The position numbers and the translations under genes were made by a program. From assembly GCA_018826295.1 (NCBI GenBank), contig JAHJZX010000028.1, positions 1 to 64,000 on the forward strand: a DNA stretch of 64,000 nt, in the 5' to 3' direction. Below the pieces are notes generated by a model. The model was given only the letters and a program-made list of their open reading frames with translations. It searched no databases and had not been told where the DNA came from. Positions 45,217 through 55,242 of the stretch are shown here, in pieces (the stretch's first letter is position 1; each line of letters opens with the position of its first letter). This DNA is from Gammaproteobacteria bacterium. GTDB taxonomy: Bacteria; Pseudomonadota; Gammaproteobacteria; Enterobacterales; Alteromonadaceae.

Positions 45217-46419
45217 ATGCATACCCATATCGCCCATTTATACCAGATTTCAGCTAAACCCAGCCGCAGCGTTATCGGACTGATGAGCGGTACTTCGCTG
45301 GATGGCCTGGATGTAGCGTTATGCCGTATCAGTGGCGCTGGCCTGGACACTAAAGTTGAGCTTCTGGCCTTTACTACCGTTGATTACGACAGCAACTACA
45401 AACAGCGGGTGAAGGCGGTATTTGCCAAACGAGACGTTGATCTGCAGGCTATTACGTTGCTAAATCCCTGGATAGCCCAGGAGCATGGCCGCATCATTAA
45501 CCAGTGTTTAGCCGCCTGGCAGTTAAGCGCCAATGCTGTCGATATTATTGCCAGCCACGGTCAGACGGTATATCACTGCCCCAAACGGCAGCACCGTTTG
45601 GCCGATTACGGCAATGCCACCCTGCAACTGGGCGATGGTGACCATTTAGCGGTGGCGACCGGTATTACCACCATCAGTGATTTTCGCCAGAAGCATATCG
45701 CTGCCGGTGGAGAAGGCGCGCCATTGGCGGTATATGGTGATTATCTGTTGTTTAGCAGCAAAGATGAAAACCGCATTATGCTGAATATCGGCGGTATCGC
45801 TAACTTTACCTGGCTGCCGCAGACGCTGGATGCCGAAGCCGTGTTTAGTACCGACATAGGCCCGGGCAATACTATGATGGATGCCTATATTCAAAAGTAC
45901 TATCCGGGGCAGTATTTTGATAAAGACTCAGCGCTGGCCACAGCGGGTAGGGTAAGTGAAGCCTTACTTCTGGCGTTAAAGCAAGACTCGTTTTTTGCAC
46001 TGGATTTTCCTAAAACCACCGGGCCGGAAGTGTTTAACCTTAGCTATCTTGCTAAAGCGCAGCAGCAGTCAGGCACTGAGACATTAAGCCATGCCGATAT
46101 TATGGCCACGCTTAACCGCTTTAGTGCCGATATGATTATTAGCGCGATAGCGCAAACTACCGCCACGCTGGATAATTTTGTGATCTACGCCAGCGGCGGC
46201 GGCATTCATAACCCACTGCTGTTAAGTCATATTCAGCAGGCTTTGCCACAAGTGAGTATTAAAACCACCGCCGAGTTGGCCATAAACCCGGATGCCAAAG
46301 AGGCGGTGCTGTTTGCCGTGCTGGCTAATGAATGTTTAGTCGGGGGAAAACAGCAGTTTAGCAACGCCCGCGAGGGTATACCGGGCGTTACTATGGGCAA
46401 GATTAGTTTTGCCGATTAA
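45217..46419 (+). CDS. anmK: Anhydro-N-acetylmuramic acid kinase
   Basis: This 400-residue enzyme opens the anhydro ring of 1,6-anhydroMurNAc and phosphorylates it, as part of cell-wall recycling. The N-terminal motif V-I-G-L-M-S-G-T-S-L-D-G is the family signature; N-I-G-G-I-A-N-F and D-I-G-P-G-N (phosphate-binding) follow. The ATG at 45217 lacks a strong RBS, though no better in-frame start precedes the signature. It sits divergent from an RpiR-type regulator 125 bases away. Confidence 0.95.
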   Translation: MHTHIAHLYQISAKPSRSVIGLMSGTSLDGLDVALCRISGAGLDTKVELLAFTTVDYDSNYKQRVKAVFAKRDVDLQAITLLNPWIAQEHGRIINQCLAAWQLSANAVDIIASHGQTVYHCPKRQHRLADYGNATLQLGDGDHLAVATGITTISDFRQKHIAAGGEGAPLAVYGDYLLFSSKDENRIMLNIGGIANFTWLPQTLDAEAVFSTDIGPGNTMMDAYIQKYYPGQYFDKDSALATAGRVSEALLLALKQDSFFALDFPKTTGPEVFNLSYLAKAQQQSGTETLSHADIMATLNRFSADMIISAIAQTTATLDNFVIYASGGGIHNPLLLSHIQQALPQVSIKTTAELAINPDAKEAVLFAVLANECLVGGKQQFSNAREGIPGVTMGKISFAD

Positions 46420-46440
46420 AGCCGGCAAAGCTGGCTTTAA
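46416..46440. terminator. Hairpin between anmK and the convergent EF-hand gene
   Basis: TTAAAGCC-GGCAAAGCT-GGCTTTAA can fold in either direction and lies between the two converging genes. The T-run is short, so termination is only likely. Confidence 0.45.
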
Positions 46441-46443
46441 GTA

Positions 46444-46710
46444 TTAATATTCCCACCAGCAATCCTGCCACCAGTCTAAAAATTCGGCAAAGTCGATATA
46501 ACCGTTGTTGTTACTGTCGACCAGTTTAAAACCTTCTTCAACCCGACTGGCTTTGGTTTTAGGGGCTAGTACCGTTAACAGCTCAATAAACTCGGGTAAA
46601 TCGATACGGCCATTGCCGTCGCGGTCAAAAAAGTCGAATTCGGTTTTTATCGCCGCAATTTGTTCTGCAGACAACGCTTCTTTATTCACGGGTATTGCCT
46701 TGTTTATCAA
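46444..46710 (-). CDS. Small EF-hand calcium-binding protein
   Basis: 88 residues with two canonical EF-hand loops: D-R-D-G-N-G-R-I-D-L-P-E (about 29-40) and D-S-N-N-N-G-Y-I-D-F-A-E (about 64-75). Each has Asp/Asn/Glu at the metal positions. No signal peptide is seen, so it is probably a cytoplasmic calmodulin-like protein. Target unknown. The C terminus is rich in Trp (D-W-W-Q-D-C-W-W-E-Y), which may sit on a hydrophobic partner. Confidence 0.85.
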   Translation of the reverse strand: MINKAIPVNKEALSAEQIAAIKTEFDFFDRDGNGRIDLPEFIELLTVLAPKTKASRVEEGFKLVDSNNNGYIDFAEFLDWWQDCWWEY

Positions 46711-46761
46711 TCATATTCAGCTCCAGTGTACTCGGCTGGCAAAAGTCTGTCTATGCTGACC

Positions 46762-47832
46762 TTACTGTCGGCTAGAGGCAGCTGAGACTGCTATTGTCTG
46801 CTGGCGTAAGGTTTCCAGTTCAGCAAACGGTGTAAAATAGCGCTGATAGTTTGGCTGGGTAACGCTGCTAAGTATTTTACCTACTGGGTTGTAAAGCCAG
46901 CTATACCAGGGAGTGGTATCCGGCGATTTACCATTGACATAAGCCAGCAGCGTGGCGGCAAGCTGATTACTACTAGCCTGCGGCTTTAGCAGCGGGGTAA
47001 GCAGGTACCATTCTAGTTGCTCGCTAAAACTGATGCTGCTGCTCTGTGGCGCTTTTAGGATGACGGTTTCGGTAATCACATTGCTGTACGCCCATTCACT
47101 GGCTATTACTAGTTGCAGGCTTAATTCTGGTTCAGTAAAGGCGTTAAGCCAGGCTTGCGGCAATATGGCGCTGGCTTGTTCTGGCGCAAGTTGTTGTTTG
47201 ATGTGAGCTGCAAAGTTAAAGTGCCTTTTAATCGCCGCCCCACTGATCAATTTGTTAATCAGCAGATTATTTTTTACCAGAAATGTACGCCAGAACTGCA
47301 AATCTTGCTGCAATAATTGCGTCACTTTGGCAAGGTCATGCTGCTGTGCCGCCAGCCAGGCCTGCAGCAATAGCAGCTGTTGCCCTTCGTATACAACAAA
47401 AAAAGACGGCAACGCTTCGGTTGTGTCGGAGGGAATGGGCTGATACCAATAAGGCACGCTGAGCAGTTGTTGGTAAAAATCACTCAGTGGTTGATGTTGC
47501 GCCACCAACTCTGGCAAGTTAGTTTGTGCCATCAACACGGCATTGCAATCGTTAGTTTCGCACTGGCGCAGTAACTCTGTTAAAGGCTCTGCCAGTCGGT
47601 ATTTAGCTGGTTTGTCATATTTTGCCAGATACAAATAGCCATTATTCGCTGCAGTTTGCTCTACTGCCGGTCTGGCACTAATTAGCAGCTGCTGCAAGGT
47701 ATTGGCTGCAGCTGACGGTGGCTGATCTTTAAGGTTGATGAGTAGCAGCAGTAGATAAATCGCTACTATAGTCATTAATACTGCGGCCAGCATTCTGGTG
47801 CTAACTTTTCTAAGTTTTACTAACAAAGGCAT
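46762..47832 (-). CDS. Unknown protein with one N-terminal membrane helix
   Basis: A protein of about 356 residues with a basic start and one helix (about 15-35). The rest is soluble and probably periplasmic. It is rich in Gln and Leu, with no recognised domain. The ATG at 47832 is preferred, with AGG about 6 bases upstream; a TTG at 47844 also lies in frame. It is leftward and alone. Confidence 0.6.
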   Translation of the reverse strand: MPLLVKLRKVSTRMLAAVLMTIVAIYLLLLLINLKDQPPSAAANTLQQLLISARPAVEQTAANNGYLYLAKYDKPAKYRLAEPLTELLRQCETNDCNAVLMAQTNLPELVAQHQPLSDFYQQLLSVPYWYQPIPSDTTEALPSFFVVYEGQQLLLLQAWLAAQQHDLAKVTQLLQQDLQFWRTFLVKNNLLINKLISGAAIKRHFNFAAHIKQQLAPEQASAILPQAWLNAFTEPELSLQLVIASEWAYSNVITETVILKAPQSSSISFSEQLEWYLLTPLLKPQASSNQLAATLLAYVNGKSPDTTPWYSWLYNPVGKILSSVTQPNYQRYFTPFAELETLRQQTIAVSAASSRQ

Positions 47833-47970
47833 GAAAACCTGCAAAATGGTTAATTAACTAAGATACTAACTACTTTACTGTTTTATAACAACAGCGCTAT
47901 TATTCACTGACAGCTTAGCCTGGCGTATGTATTAGCGCTGTGCGGCGTGGAGTGGGGAAATTACATTAAC

Positions 47971-48201
47971 ATGAGCGTAATATTGGCAATACTTGGCGGC
48001 AGCGCCGTTGGCTATATGTTATACAAGCTGTTATTCGACACTTGGGATGAGTTTATGCATTGCGTTAAGTTTTGCTTTACGCCTGATATTCTCAGTCTGT
48101 TTCGTGGCCAGTACTACGAAGATATGTGGGCCGAGCTAAAGCTTTTCTTTTGGCTGGCGGTTACTGTCGGCTGTGGTTATGGCATCTATGTGCAGTTTTA
48201 A
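47971..48201 (+). CDS. Small membrane protein
   Basis: About 76 residues with two helices (residues 1-20 and near the C terminus: L-F-F-W-L-A-V-T-V-G-C-G-Y-G-I). It contains two Cys in M-H-C-V-K-F-C. The frame is open from a GTG at 47947; the ATG at 47971 is chosen because it begins with the helix. It probably forms a pair with the next gene. Confidence 0.45.
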   Translation: MSVILAILGGSAVGYMLYKLLFDTWDEFMHCVKFCFTPDILSLFRGQYYEDMWAELKLFFWLAVTVGCGYGIYVQF

Positions 48202-48215
48202 GGTAAGGCGTGCAG

Positions 48216-48527
48216 ATGTTAGGCAGTACACTCAAACATAAAGTTTTTTCTGCAGTTGGCTTTGCGCTTGCCGCTGCAGTTTTTTTTAATCTGGCGCTTA
48301 ATCTGTTTCAGCAAGGTGCGGTGACATTTGATACCGTTTCAGGAATTGCTGCTGTGTTGTTTATTGTATCTATGGCATTAATTCCGGAATTTTTCTTTCT
48401 GAAATTGTCGCATACCTTACAGATAAAAAACAAAAGCCGCAGGGAAAAGCTGGCCGAAAAGGTATTGTACAGTGCCATTCTGTTGGTGATCCTCAGTACT
48501 GTCGGCAGGCTGTTACTGCACAGTTAG
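48216..48527 (+). CDS. Three-helix membrane protein of unknown function
   Basis: About 103 residues with helices at about 10-30, 40-60 and 82-100 and a basic stretch between helices 2 and 3 (K-N-K-S-R-R-E-K). AAGG lies 7 bases before the ATG at 48216; the GTG at 48210 in the same frame is inside the RBS region. It starts 14 bases past the preceding small gene and is likely in one transcript with it. Confidence 0.5.
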   Translation: MLGSTLKHKVFSAVGFALAAAVFFNLALNLFQQGAVTFDTVSGIAAVLFIVSMALIPEFFFLKLSHTLQIKNKSRREKLAEKVLYSAILLVILSTVGRLLLHS

Positions 48528-48714
48528 GTACTAGCCGCTTAATCTTTCAATATGACACTTCGTATTGCGGGTATTACATCCGGTCAATGCTGTACTGCTT
48601 TTTTACTGGTTTTATTAAAACTGTGCCGCTTTTTTACCAAATGACTGTGTATATTTTCAGATTAGTGCAGGCGCTATTGTTGGCTTCACTGTAAACAACT
48701 GTAGAGCTTGCAAG

Positions 48715-49323
48715 ATGGAACTGTTCTGGACCTTAGTATTTTTTGCCTTTGCCACCAGTATTACGCCAGGGCCTAACAATATTATGATTATGTCGTCTGG
48801 TGTAAATTACGGTGTGCAAAAAAGCTTGCCGCACCTGGCTGGTATTCAGCTGGGCTTTCTGCTGATGCTGTGCGCCGTCGGTTTTGGGGCCGGGTTGCTG
48901 CTGCAACAACAACCGTTGCTGCATCAGTTCATTAAACTTATTGGCTCGGTGTATTTGCTGTATCTGGCCTGGAGAATTGCCAGTGCAGAGCCTGTGCAGA
49001 TTACCAACGGCAATAGCAAACCGCTGAGTTTTATTCAGGCAATTTTGTTTCAGTGGGTTAATGCAAAATCCTGGGTGATGATCACCGGTGCCATAGCGGC
49101 ATTTACCAGCTTGCAAGGTGTGTACTGGCAACAGCTGGCCTTAATTGCGCTGGTGTTTTTGCTGGTTGGCTTGCCGTGCACCGGTAGCTGGTTGTTATTT
49201 GGTGCCGGCTTAAAACGATTGCTAACGGCGCCTCAGCAACGGCGCTGGTTCAACCGCATTATGGGGGCGTTGCTGGCGCTATCGGTACTACCGCCGTTAT
49301 GGCAGGCGCTCAGCAGTTTTTAA
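48715..49323 (+). CDS. LysE-family amino-acid exporter
   Basis: 202 residues with about six membrane helices. It has the LysE/RhtB signature near the N terminus (S-I-T-P-G-P-N-N-I-M-I-M-S-S-G-V) and N-A-K-S-W in the middle helix. It probably exports an amino acid. It lies 23 bases before the MocR-type regulator on the same strand, which suggests that this regulator controls the exporter together with itself. Confidence 0.9.
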   Translation: MELFWTLVFFAFATSITPGPNNIMIMSSGVNYGVQKSLPHLAGIQLGFLLMLCAVGFGAGLLLQQQPLLHQFIKLIGSVYLLYLAWRIASAEPVQITNGNSKPLSFIQAILFQWVNAKSWVMITGAIAAFTSLQGVYWQQLALIALVFLLVGLPCTGSWLLFGAGLKRLLTAPQQRRWFNRIMGALLALSVLPPLWQALSSF

Positions 49324-49346
49324 TCAACGGATAGGGTGCAGCGGCG

Positions 49347-50795
49347 ATGTTTCGTTACCAGCAATTGGCGCAGGAGCTACAGCAACAGATAGAGCAAGGC
49401 CAGTATGCCTGCGGTGACCGCTTGCCCGGTGTGCGTGAGCTGGCCAAACGGCGCACGCTTAGTGTATCTACCGTAGTGGCTAGCTACCGCCAGCTGGAAG
49501 CGGATGGTTATTTACAGGCAAATAGCCGCAGCGGCTATGTAGTTAAAGCCCGCTATCAACCACCACCGCTTAGCAGTGCTGTATTACCGCCGAGTGTTGT
49601 TCCCAGCATCGTTAGCAGCCAGCAAATGGCGCTGACCTTGTCAAAAGCGGCGGCGGACCCTGCTTTTATGGCTCTGGGTGCTGCAGTACCGGCACTGACG
49701 TATTTACCACAGCATGCGCTGCATAAAGCGTTACAGCAGGTAATGAAAACGGATCCGACACGCTTAATGCGTTACGAAGCCAGCCGCGGCGCACCTGAGC
49801 TGAGGTTGCAAATAGCCCGGCGTATGGCGCTGCATGGCGCTGTGGTATCACCGGAGCAGGTTATTATTACCAATGGCTGTCAGGAAGCGCTGATGCTGAG
49901 TTTAAAGGCCGTAACCCAGCCGGGCGATGTGGTTGTAATAGAATCGCCGGCGTTTTATGGCTTGCTGCAGGCGTTGGAGGCCGCTGGCTTACAGGCGCTG
50001 GCGCTGCCCACTGATGCACAAACCGGTATAGCGCCAGACGTGCTGCAGCAAGCTTTAGAGCAATGGCCGGTAAAGGCCTGCGTGTTAATTGCCAACTACA
50101 GCAATCCGCTTGGCAGCCTGATGCCGGCCAGCCATAAAAAACGTATTGCGGCTATGCTGGGCGAGCGTGGTATCGCGTTAATTGAAGATGATACCTATGG
50201 TGATTTAGGTTTTGCCGCCATCAGGCCCGCCAGCTGCTTAGCGCTGGCAGCGCAGCAGGATATTTTTTACTGCAGTACTTTTTCTAAAACGTTGTCACCT
50301 GATTTACGCCTGGGTTGGGTAATCGCGCCCAAACATACTGCCAAACTGGAGTACCTGAAATTTATCAGCAATATCAGCAGTGCAGCCTTGCCGCAGTTGG
50401 CGGTGGCCAGGCTGTTAAAAAATGGCCAGTATGAGCGGCATTTACGTCAGGTGCGGCCACAGTATCAGGCAGCCATTAGCCGCATCAGCAGCAGTATCGG
50501 CCGGTTGTTTCCAGCCGGTACCCGTGTTAGCCAGCCGCAGGGCGGCTTTGTTCTCTGGGTCGAGTTGCCGGCCGGTGTAGATGGATATTTATTGGCGCAG
50601 CAGGCGCTGGCTGAAAAAATCAGCATAGCGCCAGGGTCGATATTTTCGCCAACGCCGGCGCGGCACAAGCCGCTGTTTAGCAATTTTATCCGCTTAAACT
50701 GTGCAGTGACGCCGGACGCCCGCTTAGAACGGGCACTGCAAACGCTGGCGTTGCTGTGTCATCGCCAGTTAAGCGCTACCAGCCGGCCGGGTTAA
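49347..50795 (+). CDS. MocR-type regulator (GntR HTH plus aminotransferase fold)
   Basis: 482 residues. A winged helix of the GntR type lies at about 1-68 (R-L-P-G-V-R-E-L-A-K-R and S-V-S-T-V-V-A-S-Y-R-Q-L). A class I aminotransferase domain with the PLP lysine in S-T-F-S-K-T-L follows. Such proteins sense PLP or an amino acid. The nearby LysE exporter suggests an amino-acid export role. The 3' end overlaps the convergent diguanylate cyclase gene by 4 bases. Confidence 0.92.
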   Translation: MFRYQQLAQELQQQIEQGQYACGDRLPGVRELAKRRTLSVSTVVASYRQLEADGYLQANSRSGYVVKARYQPPPLSSAVLPPSVVPSIVSSQQMALTLSKAAADPAFMALGAAVPALTYLPQHALHKALQQVMKTDPTRLMRYEASRGAPELRLQIARRMALHGAVVSPEQVIITNGCQEALMLSLKAVTQPGDVVVIESPAFYGLLQALEAAGLQALALPTDAQTGIAPDVLQQALEQWPVKACVLIANYSNPLGSLMPASHKKRIAAMLGERGIALIEDDTYGDLGFAAIRPASCLALAAQQDIFYCSTFSKTLSPDLRLGWVIAPKHTAKLEYLKFISNISSAALPQLAVARLLKNGQYERHLRQVRPQYQAAISRISSSIGRLFPAGTRVSQPQGGFVLWVELPAGVDGYLLAQQALAEKISIAPGSIFSPTPARHKPLFSNFIRLNCAVTPDARLERALQTLALLCHRQLSATSRPG

Positions 50796-53728
50796 TCGTC
50801 TGCCAGCATTACCCGGTTGCGGCCAGCGACTTTTGCCGCATAGAGCGCTTTGTCTGCTTTGGCCAGTACTGCTTCAAAAGCCGGCTCCTGCTGGCGCAAG
50901 GCCACACCAAAGCTGGCCGTGACATGCAAATCACTGGCGATATCGGTTAAATCCAGCTCGCTGATGCGCTGGCGCAGTTTTTCGCAAATCGTTAAGGCTT
51001 GCTCTGTCGTGGTTTCCGGCAATAACAGTACAAATTCTTCGCCACCCCAGCGCGCGGTAATATCGGTTTCGCGGCATCCGGCTTGCAGCGCTTTAGCTAC
51101 CCGTTGTATTACATAATCGCCAACAGTATGTGACCAGTTGTCATTGATCGATTTAAAGTGGTCGATATCAACTATGGCCAGGCACAAAGGGTGCGGGTAG
51201 CGTTGAATACGGATAAATTCATTGCGGCAAGCCTCTTCAAATGCCCTGCGGTTGCCAAGCCCGGTCAGGCTGTCTAATCTGGCCTGGGCGGCGAAAAAAT
51301 CAGCTTGTTGCTGTATTTTGTTTAACAACTGTTGCCGCTCTTTGTCCATTTCAAGCAGGTGTGTCGTTTGCAATTGCAGTGCTTGGGTTTTTTCTGCCAC
51401 TAACCGCTGCAGTTGCAGCTCGCGTGACAGGCTTAGCCGGATGCGCCAGCGCAGGATGGCGGCAATCGACAACAGGCTGAGGCCAATCAGTACAAACCAA
51501 AACAGTTTGCGTTGCCAGACATGGGGCTGCAGTAAAAACTGCTGGCTGATTGCCGGGCTCCAGTCGCCGCCGGCATAGGATACTGCCGCTTCGAACTGAT
51601 AAAGTCCTGGCGACAGATTAGTGTATTCGGTTAACCGCAGATCTTCACGCTCGATCCAGTTTTCATCAAAACCTTCGAGTTTACTGCGAAAGCGCAAACG
51701 CTCCGGCGCGACAAAGCCTAAACCAGCCAGGCGGATTGCCAGCCGCTCGGTGCCGGCTTTTAAGGTGATTAAATCGCCTGGCGGTTGCAACTTGCCGTTC
51801 GCCATGATGCTTTCAAACTGAATAAGCGGCGTTTGCGGCACAAACCTGTGCAGCAACTGTGGCTGAATAATCGCCACGCCACCTGCGGTGGCAACGGCGA
51901 TACTGCCATCTGCCCGGGTAATGGCGGCCGGCGAAGAGCCGCCATTACTTTGTGCATTGCGCATGCCGTCTTTTTCATTAAACAGCTGCATCGCCAACGG
52001 GCTGGCTGGATTGTCCAGATAAGCATTGGCTGCCGCCAGATTTAGCCGCACTATGCCGCGGTTGGTAGTCAGCCATAAGTTACCCAGCCTGTCGGGTACC
52101 ACTTGCAGCACTGTATCCGATAGCAGGCCGGCTTCCAGGCCAATAAACTGCAGTTGTTGCTGACGACAGCGGCCCAGGCCTTTGTCTGTTGCCAGCCAGA
52201 TGTCACCGCTACTTTGATCAAACCACTGGCCCAGTACCCGACGGTTGTTATTCTCCGGTTGGGCTGACAGCGGTGTATAAGTGTTGTCAAACCAGATACC
52301 GGCGCCTTCGTTGGTGCCAATTACCAGTCGGTTATCCGGTAGCAGCTGCAACGACAAAATGTAGCTGTTATGTGTTGGTTCCGGTATACGGCTGATAATC
52401 CCGGTGTCGCTGTTCAACTGATGCACACCATTGGCGGTAGCCAGCCAAAGGATATTGCCGCCAGGCAGGATGGCGCGGATATTATTTGATGCCAGGCCGT
52501 CGGCGCTGCTGTATTGTCGCACCAGTTGTTGCTCTGCAATATGTAACAGCCCCTGGTTATGCGTGCCAACCCAAATACTGTCGTGCTGGCCCAATGCCAG
52601 GCTTAGTACCGAGGTGTGCTGCAGTACCGGCGTGATGCTGCCATCGGTTGCATAGCGATCCAGCCCTGCGGTACTGCCTATCCACAAGCTGCCGTCCGGA
52701 TGTTCCAGCACAGTACGGACAAAGTTATCCTGTAAACCGTTATAGGTTGTTAGATTGGTAAACGGCACTTCGCGTACCCGCTTTAAGCCGTTACTGGTGC
52801 CAACCCAGATATTATGTTCACGGTCCTGAAATAGCGATAGTACGCGGTTGGCACTGAGATCATTATCCAGCCGCAGTGCCTCAACCTGATTGGCACTATT
52901 TAGCCGGTACAGATCGGCACTGACACCGCCAAACCACAGCGTGCCATAGTGATCAACCAATAAGGTTGCAGCCGCCGTATCGGTAAGTTGCTCAAACTGG
53001 GGGCTGGGATCATGGTGCCAGCCGCGGTAAACGCCGCTGTCGGTCGCGACAATAAAGCTACCATTTTCGTGAAACAGCAAATCATACACCTGCTGCGCCG
53101 GAAAATAGTGTTGCAAGACGGCGGGTGCAGTAAAGTCGGGATTAAGTTTTACCAGCCCAGCCGCTGTTGCCAGCCAGATGCCGCCGTCCGGGCTTTGTTT
53201 AATTTTGTAAATAAGATCGGCCGGTAAACCATCGGCCCGGGTCAGCCGTTGTTGCTCAGCACCGGTTAACCGCAGCAGGCCGCTACCGGCAGTGGCCATT
53301 AAATAGTCACCGTCGGCCAGCGGCAGAATATCAAACAACATGCTGTTTACCGGACGAAAGGACGACCATTGTTGCTGGCTATAGCGGATGACATCGCCAT
53401 TGACGCCGGCCAGATACAAGCTGCCGTCGGCGGCCTGGGTAAAGTTGCGAATGCCGGCATTGGCTAGAACGGCGCTATCTTTACGGTTAAAGGCTTTAAA
53501 GTTGTTGCCATTGTAGCGTACCGGCCCCTCCCAGGTAGCCAGCCACAAATAGCCATCGGTAGTTTGAGTAATGGCATTGATGGACGAATGCGGCAAACCA
53601 TCCTGAGTGGTCCAGTTTTCAATACTGTAGTGTTGCAAAGACAGCGGCTGATTAGCGCGGCAGTATGTAGAACCCAGCAACAAGACCAGAAGTAATAGCA
53701 GTTTTATGCAAGTTTGCGGACTCATCAA
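50792..53728 (-). CDS. Diguanylate cyclase with periplasmic propeller sensor
   Basis: 978 residues: signal peptide, about twelve Reg_prop blades (for example I-W-V-G-T-S-N-G-L-K), a Y_Y_Y domain (about 640-720), one membrane helix near 735-755, a coiled coil, then a GGDEF domain. The active-site motif is W-G-G-E-E-F and D-I-D-H-F-K is present, so it should make c-di-GMP. Its sensory half is built like that of the histidine kinase at 31368, with a different output. Confidence 0.93.
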   Translation of the reverse strand: MMSPQTCIKLLLLLVLLLGSTYCRANQPLSLQHYSIENWTTQDGLPHSSINAITQTTDGYLWLATWEGPVRYNGNNFKAFNRKDSAVLANAGIRNFTQAADGSLYLAGVNGDVIRYSQQQWSSFRPVNSMLFDILPLADGDYLMATAGSGLLRLTGAEQQRLTRADGLPADLIYKIKQSPDGGIWLATAAGLVKLNPDFTAPAVLQHYFPAQQVYDLLFHENGSFIVATDSGVYRGWHHDPSPQFEQLTDTAAATLLVDHYGTLWFGGVSADLYRLNSANQVEALRLDNDLSANRVLSLFQDREHNIWVGTSNGLKRVREVPFTNLTTYNGLQDNFVRTVLEHPDGSLWIGSTAGLDRYATDGSITPVLQHTSVLSLALGQHDSIWVGTHNQGLLHIAEQQLVRQYSSADGLASNNIRAILPGGNILWLATANGVHQLNSDTGIISRIPEPTHNSYILSLQLLPDNRLVIGTNEGAGIWFDNTYTPLSAQPENNNRRVLGQWFDQSSGDIWLATDKGLGRCRQQQLQFIGLEAGLLSDTVLQVVPDRLGNLWLTTNRGIVRLNLAAANAYLDNPASPLAMQLFNEKDGMRNAQSNGGSSPAAITRADGSIAVATAGGVAIIQPQLLHRFVPQTPLIQFESIMANGKLQPPGDLITLKAGTERLAIRLAGLGFVAPERLRFRSKLEGFDENWIEREDLRLTEYTNLSPGLYQFEAAVSYAGGDWSPAISQQFLLQPHVWQRKLFWFVLIGLSLLSIAAILRWRIRLSLSRELQLQRLVAEKTQALQLQTTHLLEMDKERQQLLNKIQQQADFFAAQARLDSLTGLGNRRAFEEACRNEFIRIQRYPHPLCLAIVDIDHFKSINDNWSHTVGDYVIQRVAKALQAGCRETDITARWGGEEFVLLLPETTTEQALTICEKLRQRISELDLTDIASDLHVTASFGVALRQQEPAFEAVLAKADKALYAAKVAGRNRVMLADD

Positions 53729-53810
53729 TAGCAGGCTCCCCCAACTTTGGTGTTACAAGCTGTTATAACACATTTTGCTGCCGTTGGAGCCTGACACTGC
53801 TGTTAACGGT

Positions 53811-53831
53811 AAAAAGCGGCCTAATGGCCGC
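53811..53831 (-). terminator. Terminator of the pnt operon, overlapping the pntB stop
   Basis: On the minus strand the stem GCGGCC-ATTA-GGCCGC is followed by TTTTTACC. The pntB stop codon TAG lies inside the hairpin. Confidence 0.8.
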
Positions 53832-55239
53832 CTGCCAGTGATTTAATGGCCTGGATCATTGCAACCATTACTTTTTGTGCATCGCCGTATACCATCTGGG
53901 TATTGTCGGCGTAAAACAATGCATTCTCAACGCCGGAGTAGCCCTTACCCTGGCCGCGTTTTACCACATACACCTGCTTGGCCATATCAACATTCAGTAC
54001 CGGCATGCCGTAAATCGGCGAGCTTTTATTAGTGCGCGCTGCCGGGTTAACTGTGTCGTTGGCACCAATCACTATGGCAACATCGGCTTCTTTAAACTCA
54101 TCGTTAATATCTTCCATATCAAAGATAATATCGTACGGCACACCCGCTTCAGCTAACAGCACATTCATATGGCCCGGCATACGCCCGGCTACCGGGTGAA
54201 TAGCAAACTTAACCTCAACTCCGGCGTCTTGCAGCAGTTTTACCAGTTCAAACAGTTTGTGCTGGGCCTGAGCGACCGCCAGACCATAACCGGGCGCTAT
54301 GATAACCTTGCTGGCATAGCGCATATTAATACCGGCGTCAGCGGCATCTATCGGCTTCTGGCTGCCGGCGATATCAGCATCGTCGTCCTCACTGGCGGCA
54401 CCAAAGTTAGAAAACAGCACATTGGCGACCGAACGGTTCATCGCTTTTGCCATTAGCAGTGTCAGCAAGGAGCCGGCCGAGCCAACCACCATGCCTGCAA
54501 TCATCAGCGCCGGGTTGTTCAGTACATAGCCTTCAAAGCCGACGGCTAAGCCGGTAAAGGCGTTGTATAAGGATATCACCACTGGCATATCAGCACCGCC
54601 AATTGGCATAGTCATCATTACGCCATACAGCAGTGCCAGGGCAAAAAACAGCGCGAATAACGGCCATTCTACCGCGCCGCCTTGCCAGATGATGTAAGCG
54701 CCAATAGCGAACAGTACTAACAACAGGCTGCCGTTAACCAGTTGCAGGGCACTAAAGCGCAGAGTGCCGTTAATACGGCCATCCAGCTTGGCCCAGGCAA
54801 TTAACGAGCCCGATAACGCCATAGCGCCAATTAAACCACCTAACACCGCCAGGCTAAGCGAAACAGTGCCATGGGTTTTGTAACCAATCAGCTCTATGGC
54901 AGCTATAGCAGCGGCAGCGCCCCCCCCCATACCGTTGTACAGTGCCACCATTTGCGGCATCTCGGTCATGGCGACTTTTTTACCGCTGCGCCAGGCCCAG
55001 CCAAGGCCAAGCGCCAAAGCAAGCAACGCCAGTACGATGTTGGTGTTAAGGTGCGGTTTGGCGGCTTCGTTTACATCCAGCGTATACAAAAAGCTGGCCA
55101 GTACCGCCAGTACCATGCCCCAGCCGGCAACGACAATACCGGAACGGGCTGTCAGCGGCGATGACATGCGTTTTAAGCCATAAATAAACAAAAAGGCGGC
55201 AATAAAATAACTGCTGTCGATGAGTAAAGCTGTGTTCAT
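53821..55239 (-). CDS. pntB: NAD(P) transhydrogenase subunit beta
   Basis: This 472-residue protein has about nine membrane helices and a C-terminal NADP-binding domain (residues about 295-472; Y-G-L-A-V-A-Q-A-Q-H and A-G-R-M-P-G-H-M-N-V-L-L-A-E-A). It couples proton re-entry to transfer of hydride from NADH to NADP+. A run of nine G on the coding strand encodes the glycines of N-G-M-G-G-G-A-A-A (codons at about 54929-54918). It is last in pntAA-pntAB-pntB, 3 bases behind pntAB. Confidence 0.95.
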   Translation of the reverse strand: MNTALLIDSSYFIAAFLFIYGLKRMSSPLTARSGIVVAGWGMVLAVLASFLYTLDVNEAAKPHLNTNIVLALLALALGLGWAWRSGKKVAMTEMPQMVALYNGMGGGAAAAIAAIELIGYKTHGTVSLSLAVLGGLIGAMALSGSLIAWAKLDGRINGTLRFSALQLVNGSLLLVLFAIGAYIIWQGGAVEWPLFALFFALALLYGVMMTMPIGGADMPVVISLYNAFTGLAVGFEGYVLNNPALMIAGMVVGSAGSLLTLLMAKAMNRSVANVLFSNFGAASEDDDADIAGSQKPIDAADAGINMRYASKVIIAPGYGLAVAQAQHKLFELVKLLQDAGVEVKFAIHPVAGRMPGHMNVLLAEAGVPYDIIFDMEDINDEFKEADVAIVIGANDTVNPAARTNKSSPIYGMPVLNVDMAKQVYVVKRGQGKGYSGVENALFYADNTQMVYGDAQKVMVAMIQAIKSLAGGH

Positions 55240-55242
55240 GCC

